From Lenisia limosa (Eukaryota; Breviatea): 41,685 nucleotides of DNA. Shown here piece by piece: positions 10,841 to 21,230 of the stretch. Below the pieces are notes generated by a model. That model did not search any database and was not told the origin of the DNA. It worked only from the letters and a program-made list of their open reading frames with translations. Position 1 is the stretch's first letter. Each line of letters begins with the position of its first letter. The position numbers and the translations under genes are program-made. Location: NCBI GenBank assembly GCA_001655205.1, contig LPNZ01011587.1, positions 1 to 41,685 on the forward strand, written 5' to 3'.

Positions 10841-13800
10841 GTTGAAATCGAAGAAACTCTTCCCAGACAGAATACCCAGGTCAGCTCTTTTATTAGAGGG
10901 TATATAAATTAACACTCTTTTCTGGTGTGCTACTTGAAAATTTGACCGTTGATAATCTTGCAGGAGAGGCCTCTTTACCAGTACCCACGGTCAACCTTCA
11001 CCGAAAGAGTTGAGGAATTTGCTATGAAAGTGAAACGGTCTCCGCCTCAAAAGCAAACAAGGACCAAGTCGAAGGTATGCGTATTACAACTTGCATCGGA
11101 GGGGTTTTTTTGGGGGTTTACACACCCCAAATTTAATTAAGTCTGTTTGTCTCATTTCCTCAGCCGAAGCCGGACGCCTCGATGTTGAGCGGTCCCCCTG
11201 AAGACCTTTTACCATCAGCACGAAAGCACCACCCGAAGGCTGAGGTATACTCGTTTGATTGAATGTAAAAACGCATCTCTATGGGTAATTTTTATCTCCA
11301 CTTTCCATAGTAACGCGTCCAGACCAGCTCGCCACCACCTCCATCATTCGGCACGATTTCACCTCAGTCAAGCTCGTCAACACTTCAAGCTTTTGAAATG
11401 ACACCGCCCGTATTCTCTCCTGAGCAGCAGAAGAACATTGAGGAACTCAGACGGAGACGGTCATCCATCTCGTCCACGCACCCGCTCAACATGCCGTCGG
11501 CAAGTTCTGTTCAGCCCGAACCGAAGCGCGTAACTCGAATGGCGGACATCCAGCCACTTCCTTATGACTTCGCAAGGCCATCCTATGCTAATACAATTCC
11601 GGGAACTTCGTACTGTGGTAACACCATTTCATATAGTCCCCAACACACAACAATTCCTCCTCAAGGCGCACAGAGTATTGCCCCGGGTGACTTGGCTGAA
11701 ATGATTCGCAAAGCCGTGACTGATAGTTCCGACCAGGTTCCAACAACTGCCGATCTGGAGCGGCACGTCAAAGGACTCCTCACCACCATCCAGCGAATGA
11801 CTGACAGACACCGATCTCGGTGAGTGGGGTGTTAACACTATATTACGTGATGGATTTTGATCGAATGATCTTTTAAATAATAACCTTGTTATAATAAGGC
11901 CAGCATTATTGAAATTGGTTAGTGCAGATATTTTTTTTGTGTGTCTTTTGTGAATTCTATTTGCCAACTACTTTCTTTCAAACAACCTGCTTTTGATTCC
12001 TCACGAAAAGGTCACTGACGAACACGATTGAAGAAGCCATTCAACGATATGGCAAAATTGGTTCCGGAACAGGGATGATTGCTGATTCCCTTGCAAGATC
12101 CATTACCAATTTTGCGGGCCTTGCTGACCCCACGTTCCAGCCCCAATACAGGTCAGCGAGCATCTATGTATGTATTCTGTGGTCCATTTGAATTTTTCCA
12201 ATTGTAAACATCTCTCTTTTTTGTTTTCTATCTTCTTTTTTGTTGGTTTTAATGTCACCATTTTTCATTTCGAACACAGTTTATTTCAAACAAACTGCTT
12301 TCTTACATCAGCATCTGGTCTGAGCAGGATATTCAGTACTTTTTATTAACACTGCTAAGTGTCATTTTCCCTTTTCTCCTGAGTTTTAAACAGTGTTTAG
12401 GTTTAAACAGGTTGGAAATATAAGGAAAATAGAAGCCAATTGTAGACTGTAGCAAGGCTAAATAATAAATATTCCCCCAGTAAAAAGCACGCAAATGAAG
12501 AATCCAAGGAAGGAGCTACTTGGGATGGAGTGTTCCAGACATAAAAGCCCGAACATTTGCCCTCCAAAGCAACATGATTATGTAAAAACACACATGAATA
12601 CTCCTACGATTCTGAACGAGGACTTCATTCCCGTGACGGGCTGAACAAGAAGCGCTTTATCGTCAATTGGCGTGGTCACTAACGTACTCCAAAGTCGCAA
12701 CATGATAAAATCTGTTGACATTAGTCATTCCCAAAGCAATGAGGAGGTTTTTTCCATAGCAATGAGGAGGTGGTATTGTTGAGCAAGTGATTCAGATCAA
12801 ACCTTCTTTTTCCAAATGAAAAGTCACAGAAATAACGAGGAATGTCCAAACGGGTTTTCAGAAAAGATCTCAAAGAGCCTCACCCTAATTGGAAGCCTAG
12901 AGACATCATCCCTCACACCAGGCCAAGAGGCAGTCTGGAACTGTGTCACCTTCAAAGTTTTTGAACTGAACTGTGTTCTTGAGAATGGATTCTTAACCGA
13001 TCTCTTTGCTTTTGACAGTTTTTTTTTTTCAGTAACAATATAACTATCGTCTTTTTTGACTTTCTTTTTCTCTATCTTTTTCAGTGGTTGAGTTTCTTTT
13101 TTTAACAAATAATAATGATTGAATACAGTGAAAGGATGACAGACCCAAGTCGGTCACACTCAACCAGAGAGCAAAAGCCGCGTTATGAATCCCCTCGCCC
13201 TCAACAGGCGTCACAGCGTTCCTACGAATCCCCCCGTCCAGTCGAATTCAGAGTAAGAGGCCATTATATTTGTATTGTAAGTTTTGACTTTTGACTTTCA
13301 GCCCAAAATACGACCACTACTTTGCTCTTTGACACATGACCGCTCACCATCACAGGCGTCAAGAGAGACCATTGGGCCAACCCCTCCGTTGGACTTCTCT
13401 CAACTGCAGAATACAGTGGGCTACCTGCACTCCTCCTCCAACTGTTGAATGCAGATGGCAAAATCTTGGATTTAGCAAAAAAACGACTTTTTGATCTCGT
13501 TCAACAAATTATACTACTAATATACACCCCTCATACACACAGCCGTCAAGAGAGAGTCTTCAGAGCGCAGCAATGTCTAATAGAAGGTATGAAGTGCGTC
13601 TTTTCACTTCACTTGGATTTTTTTAGCATGTTTGCCATACCTCCTTTTTCATATTTATTTTATCGTTTCGATTTACGATATTTATAATATTTACGATAAT
13701 TACTATACAATATTTACGATATTAGGCCTCGCCCGCTGGTCCCTCAAGGTGGAGAGGTGTGGACGGACCCCTCATCGGAAACACTCAACTCTGGCCGCGG

Positions 13801-16800
13801 CACACCGAGAGACCAGGCTCGTGCGGCGGCCTTGGCTTCGGGAGGTAAGTAGTATTGTTAAAATACAGGAGTGTTCTCTCAAAGAAGTCAGGAGGATTAT
13901 TGATAGTTGACAATATTGACGTTGACAGCAACACGGCCTCACGAAGGCACTTCCGTGATGTTTGGTGGTGACTCTTCAGATTCGTCTTCGTCCAATAGCG
14001 AAGAGCTCGATAGATTGTGGGTGATTTCAGCGACTTCTTTATCAGGTTCATAAAACCACAGAACTTTGGATTTGGGTAATCATTAGGGCTTCACTTCGGT
14101 TCGAAAAAAGACTGAATTTATCGTTTAATCTTTGAAAACTATCTATATTTTGCCAGTCTTTTTCGAACCGAAGTGAAGCCCTTGGAATCATACTCTAATT
14201 CAAATTCGAATAAAACTCTTTTCATCGATTAATTGGCATGATTATATTTTTTATTCCTCCCTCTTGGACCAGCCCAAGCCCTGAAATTTCTATTCAGCCA
14301 TCCACTCCGACCGGGCAAGATACCTCCCGGTTTGTAGATTGTTTTCAATATACAACCGTCTCTCAAATTGTGTAACATTTTTGGTGAAAACCAGTTTTCA
14401 GTGATATTTAACCGAAGACCACCAAGTCCCAAAACTAATATTTTTAGGAGCCATGCTTTCTCAGACAAACGACCAAACCACCTGACAAGTAAGCATCTAC
14501 AAGTATTTTTTGAATCATTTAGCTAATTAGACAATTTGGCGGTATACATCTCAAAACGTGTAATTCATCCCCCCCCCCCNNNNNNNNNNNNNNNNNNNNN
14601 NNNNNNNNNNNNNNNNNNNNNNNNNNNNNNNNNNNNNNNNNNNNNNNNNNNNNNNNNNNNNNNNNNNNNNNNNNNNNNNNNNNNNCCCTCCATCGTCAGC
14701 TACACAAACAACATCACCCACGCGGTTGACGAGCTTGTTGACGAAGCCATTGGAGAGGATGACTTACTCAACATGTCCCTGGATGTATGCCAAATGTTAT
14801 GGACTGTTTAATAACTATTTATATATACTATATCATATGCATATAGTATTTAGTACATATACTATGTAACATATATAGGTTGGTGGTAAAACCGCGAACA
14901 TGATTAAAACCGCGAACAAGCCAAAAATCGACATAAATCGCTTCAANNNNNNNNNNNNNNNNNNNNNNNNNNNNNNNNNNNNNNNNNNNNNNNNNNNNNN
15001 NNNNNNNNNNNNNNNNNNNNNNNNNNNNNNNNNNNNNNNNNNNNNNNNNNNNNNNNNNNNNNNNNNNNNNNNNNNNNNNNNNNNNNNNNNNNNNNNNNNN
15101 NNNNNNNNNNNNNNNNNNNNNNNNNNNNNNNNNNNNNNNNNNNNNNNNNNNNNNNNNNNNNNNNNNNNNNNNNNNNNNNNNNNNNNNNNNNNNNNNNNNN
15201 NNNNNNNNNNNNNNNNNNNNNNNNNNNNNNNNNNNNNNNNNNNNNNNNNNNNNNNNNNNNNNNNNNNNNNNNNNNNNNNNNNNNNNNNNNGCATCTTCTA
15301 TCATATTTTCGCCCATTTATGGGAAATTTACGCTCTTTTTTGCCCTATTTGTCTCGTATTCTCTACTTAAATGCCTCTAGGTTACTTAAGAGTGGAAAAA
15401 AAATCAAATCTGATGGTGCAAGAACGTCTTCACTTTATCGCAGGGACAATTCTAGGCCATAATCAGTGTTTTTAATGTATTTCGCATGAAAAATTGAAGT
15501 ACCATGAAGGTGGTATTTTGCATGTATGTTGATACCCCTGCCTATTCTTCTGAACAAAACCCTGTATAAAGGAGTGTTTCGGGCGATAATTTGAAAAAAT
15601 GCGAAAGAGGCGTAAATAAGGAGCGTATTGACTCAAAATTTGAAAGAAAAGCCTCCTTTTTGTTCGCGGTTTTAATCATGTTCGCGGTTTTACACTATAA
15701 TACTATATGCAATTCCCCATCAACGTAATGATGATATTTTAACTGCCCCCTCACTATCAATTTCTGTTTTGAATTTCCTAATGCTCTTGTACACCTTGAG
15801 CTTCTCAAAAGTGACCATTTTTCTTTTCTTTACGATACGATAATATAATTTGAAATACGCCTCTTTACACTTAAGGAAAAGCGAAAGGCCAAAAAACAGT
15901 GGAAGGGTGCCGTTTCAAGGATTATTGACTCCATGCGCAAGACCAACTCTGTGGACCCTGTGAGCAATGCTGAATTTTTTTTGGCAGGAATATTGTTCTT
16001 TATTTGAACACAAAACTCTGTAATTGCATTTCAAAAGACCATCGATGGAGAGCTACACTGATCACTTCAAAATCATATGTTTTGTCACACTTTAGGCCAT
16101 TTTGAAGTCTGCTAAGGCTCAGAAAGGAGCCGTTATGCGTCTGCTTCAGGACATTCGGAGAGGCAAGGATCTGCGAACAACTGGAAGTGGTTGGAGGGCT
16201 GTAGTCATCTTTAAACTGTGATGAGTAATACTGAAATATAATGACCTGGAAGTTCAGGGGACAGAATTGGAGAGTGAGAAGACTATTCTTTTGATTTGAC
16301 TTTGAGCCTAACCCATCATAGAACTGGAGAAACAGACCAACCCCATGGACCTTCTGCTGTTCACAATCCAACGAGGCCGTGAGCTGAGGAAAGTAGACAT
16401 GGACGAAGTGGAGAATAACAAAGTACGGGGGGGCATGTTGCTTGTACTTTGAGCTAAGACAGTTTTTTTTTGTGTGAGTCTTTGGATGAGTTGGGCGTCT
16501 TCTTAAGAATTTTTGTTAATCATGTGTTAGAAATACGCCGAAGACACGGCTGTACTTAGGGTGGTCATCCAGTATATATGATGATATAATATATAATATA
16601 TGCATATAGGTACATGTATATTATATTTCTTTTTGATTTGCGCCTGACCTCATGACCCCATGAAAAAAAAAAAAAAAAAAAAAANNNNNNNNNNNNNNNN
16701 NNNNNNNNNNNNNNNNNNNNNNNNNNNNNNNNNNNNNNNNNNNNNNNNNNNNNNNNNNNNNNNNNNNNNCTCTACGCTGGAGAACATTCTCCTGTCAGCT

Positions 16801-17918
16801 ATGGAGGCGAGAAAGTGCGATGGGTTACTGGCTTCCCATCCTCTGGAAAAAGACCAGAAACAACTAATTCAACACGTGCTATTACTATCAAGTTATATAA
16901 CGGAATAGAATAGAGGCTCAGCGTTATAGTTTCCATCTATTGTAACGCTTCCTTTTGGTACAACGCAAATCTGAATATCCTAATCAAGGTTGATATTTTT
17001 ATGACTTGTAAAGAACTTTGATTTCCCTATTACTATCATCATCATAGATTATTAACCGCTTTAGATCATGCCTTACCCAGGATGATTCGGATAATGACTC
17101 AGTTCCCCCTGAGGACCTGGATGAATGGTTTGTGGACCATAGAGACCAATAATACCATAGAGACAACGATAATACCATAGAGACAACGATAATACCATAC
17201 ATACTAGTTATTATATTATATGAAGAATTCTTAGACAGGGACTACAATGATAGAATTTTTCACAGAAACACATCTATACAACACGCTCCCTCAGGGCTAT
17301 CATTCAATCATTGACCTCGCAGGTACGAAGAGGACGAAATGCCCTCGTACGCTCCAAGCCCCGTGTCCACACCACCCCCTCCAGATGGCACCAAAGGCTT
17401 TAATGATGGTGGGGGCGATGGGATATGATGCCACTTTTTTTGCATTATTTCTGAATTGAGTCCAACATTTCAGATCTTGACGTGGCACTAAACCAGCTTT
17501 CAACACCAACGTAAGAAATATTAAATAGCTAAGAACTTTAAAAATGAATGCTATTATTATGTTGTATTCTGACTTGTTTGCTTTGCATACCCAACTCAAT
17601 TTACCTCATCCAGCCCCACACCTCCGCCACCCCTGGACCTTCTCCCACCACCGCCTCCGGCATCCACCCTGCCCATGTCATTTTCAGGCCCTCTCCCCGC
17701 CCCNNNNNNNNNNNNNNNNNNNNNNNNNNNNNNNNNNNNNNNNNNNNNNNNNNNNNNNNNNNNNNNNNNNNNNNNNNNNNNNNNNNNNNNNNNNNNNNNN
17801 NNNNNNNNNNNNNNNNNNNNNNNNNNNNNNNNNNNNNNNNNNNNNNNNNNNNNNNNNNNNNNNNNNNNNACCGTCTGAATTTGTCAAAAACAAATCCAAA
17901 AAAATACTATTGAGCTGA
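10841..17918 (+). CDS. Disordered protein with repeated WH2-like helices, acidic Trp motif and polyproline (possible actin regulator)
   Basis: Exons: 10841-10879, 10964-11074, 11164-11244, 11323-11819, 12011-12151, 13129-13252, 13356-13415, 13543-13586, 13726-13844, 13929-14016, 14273-14329, 14448-14488, about 14686-14784 (left end in a gap), 15876-15959, 16096-16189, 16322-16422, about 16770-16814, 17065-17127, 17323-17408, 17474-17510, 17614 into a gap. Where both junctions are sequenced, phases agree. The first half is Ser/Pro/Arg-rich (EELRRRRSSISS, YESPRP repeats). Four consecutive short exons then carry a related helix: GAVSRIIDSMRKT, GAVMRLLQDIRRGKDLRTTG, DLLLFTIQRGRELRKV and LENILLSAMEARK. 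This resembles the WH2 pattern of an amphipathic LLxxIxxG helix plus a basic LR/LK motif. Next come an acidic stretch DDSDNDSVPPEDLDEW with YEEDE and polyproline PPPPLDLLPPPPPAS. A basic end, SEFVKNKSKKILLS, with a TGA at 17916-17918 may be the C-terminus but is separated by a gap. No ATG is evident before 10841, which favours continuation from 10616. Actin binding is inference. Confidence 0.68.
12152..13128 (+). other. Long intron (977 nt), no recognised content
   Basis: This is the longest fully sequenced intron of the WH2-like gene, bounded by CAG|GTCAGC and ACAG|TGAAAG. Open frames exist on both strands (about 12816-13043 plus, 12824-13108 minus), but their codon use and composition look non-coding (Lys/Ser runs from A/T tracts). 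A skipped exon cannot be excluded; I see no repeat or TIR. Confidence 0.5.
14084..14183. mobile_element. Hairpin MITE family B, copy 2
   Basis: TAGGGCTTCACTTCGGTTCG on the left and its inverted partner CGAACCGAAGTGAAGCCC on the right form a near-perfect hairpin with an AT-rich loop. The flanks GTAATCAT (14076-14083) and GGAATCAT (14184-14191) match at 7 of 8 positions, consistent with an aged 8-bp target duplication. It lies in the intron between exons 13929-14016 and 14273-14329. Confidence 0.9.
14877..15695. mobile_element. TIR element family A, copy 2 (in a WH2-gene intron)
   Basis: The left end has TAGGTTGGTGG followed by two AAAACCGCGAAC motifs; the right end (about 15662-15693) has the same pair inverted. 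The right half is almost identical to 1790-2180, differing by a few substitutions and single-base indels. The centre is an N-gap (14947-15290). It occupies the intron between exons ending 14784 and starting 15876. No protein-coding capacity is visible. Confidence 0.85.
17138..17202. repeat. 22-bp tandem repeat in an intron
   Basis: About three copies of a unit reading ACCATAGAGACAACGATAAT (the first copy diverged and slightly shorter) lie between exons 17065-17127 and 17323-17408. It is a local minisatellite with no evident function. Confidence 0.8.
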
Positions 17919-18053
17919 CGTCATATTCGGGGGGAGGGTTGGAAAATTTCCAAGGATTTGGGAAACAAAACGGGAATATTTACAGACTGGAAATATTCTG
18001 TGATGGTGTTTGATGAAACATCTAGTAAAATTTAACGCCCTCAAACAGTTGAG

Positions 18054-20685
18054 CTACAGGCCTGAGGGTTTTCTGAAGATACATAATAACGGTTGGCACA
18101 CCCCATAGGAGACGTCTTTGAGAGACCTTGAGTGATTAGATAAACACGGTTATATTTACTAGGGCTTCACTTTGGTTCGAAAAACCCTAAAATATCGATT
18201 CGAGGATTTACCGAAAATTTCGGTCTTTTTTCGAACCGAAGTGAAGCCATAATTATTACACCTGCATATGACGAAAAGAAAACACTCTCACTCTCTATGA
18301 GTGAATTTACACGCACTGCGTGGTGCTGTACGATGTTGAATCCACCATACCAAGGTAAAACTGGCAGTAATTGGCAGCTTGGTTGTAGTACGAGCCATTG
18401 CACATTGCTGGTGAAGTGGCAGACGCCCGTAATCGGTCAAGCTGGTGGTCAGGGTAGAAAGATAGAATTACGAGAGTGATATTGATTTTCTACTCATGTC
18501 AAAGTGTGGTCAAATTATGATAAACTCCCCAAATAGTATGACACAACAATCTAAACAATAAATAGTGTCATCAAGATCGCCAAAAAAAAAACGAAACAAC
18601 TGTACAGCACCAAAAGAAGTGGAGAATGACAATTCAAGTATTATTACATGATTCATTGGAGCGTGAATAATGACCCCCCCCCCTACTCCGATTCCAATTT
18701 TCCCATGAATCCACGTAACCGGGTCGTTGCTAGTACGTAATTTCAAGGATAATAGGGCATTCAAGATCAACAAAGTGCCAAAAATGTTAATACTATTGTA
18801 TGCAACGGGGAGGGGGGGGNNNNNNNNNNNNNNNNNNNNNNNNNNNNNNNNNNNNNNNNNNNNNNNNNNNNNNNNNNNNNNCATTTTCAATGGAACCACC
18901 GAACACGACTAAATATCGTTAATCACTTGAAGAGTTTAAAACAGAGCTTCCTTAAAATATGACCGTATGATGCACTTAGGATAAAGGTGGTTGTCTTAAA
19001 AAGTTTGCATTGCGGAATAATTCTCAGGGCTCATTAAAAAAAACTGATCTTAGTATTTCCATGCGGTATGAACAACATACCACTCCGTCTGTGGTATTCT
19101 GAAGGTTCACAAGAACCTCCCCGAACGGCGTGGTGTCACCCTTGGTCTGGTCCATGGGGTATTCAGTGGCTACAGCGGATAAGACTGTTCCAGGGGACCA
19201 GGGTTGAGAGAACTATGTCGAATCAGATCATACAAGTATTGCATTATATTCCACAGTATTGGATATTCCTGCCATCTTACCTCCTAAAAACCCGATAGGG
19301 TTTACTATGGGGGTAGTGTAGAAGTATTCTGGAATATAGAGGCCAGCTATGGAGTTAATACAATAAACGAGCTTCAGTACTGTGAAGAAATCTAAAACCC
19401 AACCGCCCCACCTGTATCTGAGGTGTAGCGGGTAGTCCAAAACTCAGTGGGAGGATCGGGTGAGTGGTAAGCATTCAATCCAAAAAACCTAAATATTAGC
19501 AAAACAAAAGTTGAGAATCGAACATTCTTTCAGCATCCCCTAACTTGAGATAACCCTTTGAATTGCGATAAATGCACTTTCCAACAACATCCTAAAACAA
19601 TATTAATTTTCTAGTAGTACATTAGCATATCATCATCTACGAATAAAATATGTTCAATGAAAGGAGCTGAAAGAAAAAATATTAGACGAAGGTTACGTGA
19701 AATTATCAAAATACACTTGATTAACCCTTCAAAAAGCAACATATGAGAACCAAAAGGATGATATTTGAATAGCTACAATGATGTGTACATAATGTGGTTT
19801 CCCCCACCTTTCCATCAATATGCAGTGTCACTTCACCCTCCGGCAGGCCTCTTTCCATGGCTTTCGTGCAGGTGGCGGGAATGTCTAGAATTTGATAAAC
19901 ACACGGATTTCTTGGCAGAAATATATTCTATTTCACAATGGACCGCATGTTTCGATTGTTATTACCAAAATTGTTTGTTCACAACGGCTACCCGTGCGTA
20001 CTAACAAGCTCATAAAGTTTCACCAGTTCTTCGCTGCCAAAGGTCTAGAAGAATGAAGAACAAGACATCTACGCCTCTAATATGATTCAGCATACGTGGG
20101 TGGCACCGTTTGAAGTGAACGACAGGGAGCTATTGCCGACGTTCAGGCCTCCTTCGACGTCAAGACCAGAATCAACAGTCAAGTGACCGCCGATATTGGC
20201 ATTGTTGGCAACAGAAAGGCGATTAACTTCAACCCCTTCGGCCCTGTTGTGGTGAGAGGTATGATTATGTTTTGACACCACTTCCACTGTGGTTAAACTA
20301 ACTTTGCTCCGCACTCTTTACAACAATACAATAATTCGCCCATTCATATCAACATATTAACCCACACTTCTGTGAATAAGTACTTCCCAGACTTACTTAA
20401 TTTCACCAGTTGGCTGGATAATGCTGAAAAGTGAGAGTGGGGGACTTGGCTTGAATAATCCAGACACTATGCCAACAATTCGTTTTGGCAATGAACAATG
20501 AGAACACTTTGGCAATGAACAATGATAACAAACCATATATCTCAGTGGAAGCGAGGAGGATTATATTCTCCTGGTCTTAAAAATGCAGCCCAAAAGCCCC
20601 TCCCCTCATACAATGCATTTGATGAATATATTAGCAGTAAAGCTATAAAGAATAAGCCTAGGAGGCCTGGAGAACTTCCTAACAT
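18054..20685 (-). CDS. Small predicted secreted protein with tail-fibre-like beta repeats; orphan
   Basis: I do not recognise this as a named family. Exons (5'->3', minus): 20685-20612, 20423-20397, 20243-20096, 20044-20002, 19884-19808, 19442-19412, 19184-19081, 18441-18351, 18115-18054. The phases agree and total 657 nt, 218 aa plus TAG. Residues 1-24 (MLGSSPGLLGLFFIALLLIY, then SSNA) look like a signal peptide with a small-residue cleavage site. Residues about 35-80 have a short repeat, with VNRLSVANNANIGGHLTV and LDVEGGLNVGNSSLSF. Regular Gly/Asn turns and alternating hydrophobics resemble the beta-roll or tail-fibre shafts of phage and adhesin proteins. A compact C-terminal part follows (GTVLSAV-like strand, TTPFGEVLVNLQNTTDG), with Cys in NYCQF, AMCNGS and GVCQPLLC that could form disulphides. 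Secretion and fold are inferences. The junctions 20002/19884 and 18351/18115 are the weakest. An N-gap and a MITE lie in introns. Confidence 0.62.
18160..18251. mobile_element. Hairpin MITE family B, copy 3
   Basis: TAGGGCTTCACTTTGGTTCG at the left pairs with CGAACCGAAGTGAAGCC at the right. The flanks ATATTTAC (18152-18159) and ATTATTAC (18252-18259) match at 6 of 8 positions, so this is probably an older insertion. It is in the last intron of the secreted-protein gene model. Confidence 0.85.
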
Positions 20686-21230
20686 TCTTCTGGTTCTGAC
20701 TTCTTTCCCCTTCTTTCTTTTTTGTGCCACTATGTTTCGATATCGAATATAATATTTTTTTTCAGCTGGGATACAATTATAGAACTTTACGCCGGCGGGT
20801 ATATTCTCGGAAAATTTAATAAGACCCGAAACGCCCCGGGAAATAGAACTTTGAACCAACTTTAATGCATCAATAATCGGGGGGTATGTTCACCCGAGAA
20901 ACATCAAACGTCTCATCTTTTGCATGGGAAGTCCCGAAATTGAACTTCACACAAACCCTCCTAGGGGTTATACAACATAAAAACTACGTCAGGAAGCTAT
21001 TTATGATACTGTACTAATACTAAAATATCACTCCTGATATTGTCCTGATATACACAATCTCAGAATATAATCTATAAGAGTTGTATTAATAAATTACGTG
21101 TCATGAATACAACCGTATTTTGTAAGACATGTGGTAATTTCGTTTAGAAACGGGATAACAACATATAAATATCAAAATTACTGAACACAAAGAACCAGCA
21201 GTCTTCAACCAAGACTCGGTCTGGTTCTCT
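20686..21230. other. Intergenic spacer between secreted-protein gene and cyclase-like gene B
   Basis: This spacer holds the 5' leader and promoter of the minus-strand gene starting at 20685 and the 3' end of the minus-strand gene ending at 21231. An open minus-strand frame continues upstream from 20685 to about 20870 and, after a run of six C, in another frame to about 20950. I do not treat it as coding because the signal-peptide ATG gives a complete model without it. Confidence 0.45.

Noticed and set aside
12816-13108. Overlapping ORFs on both strands in the long intron of the WH2-like gene
   Set aside because: Composition follows A/T tracts and no acceptor/donor pair keeps phase with neighbouring exons.
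20522-20752. Plus-strand ORF (76 aa) opposite the secreted-protein first exon
   Set aside because: It is the antisense of the signal-peptide exon and intron; no splice partners or motif.
20770-20950. Minus-strand open frames joined by a one-base shift at a run of six C, suggesting a coding exon
   Set aside because: No start, no partner exon in phase and no family match; the signal-peptide ATG at 20685 gives a complete model without it. It may be 5' leader.
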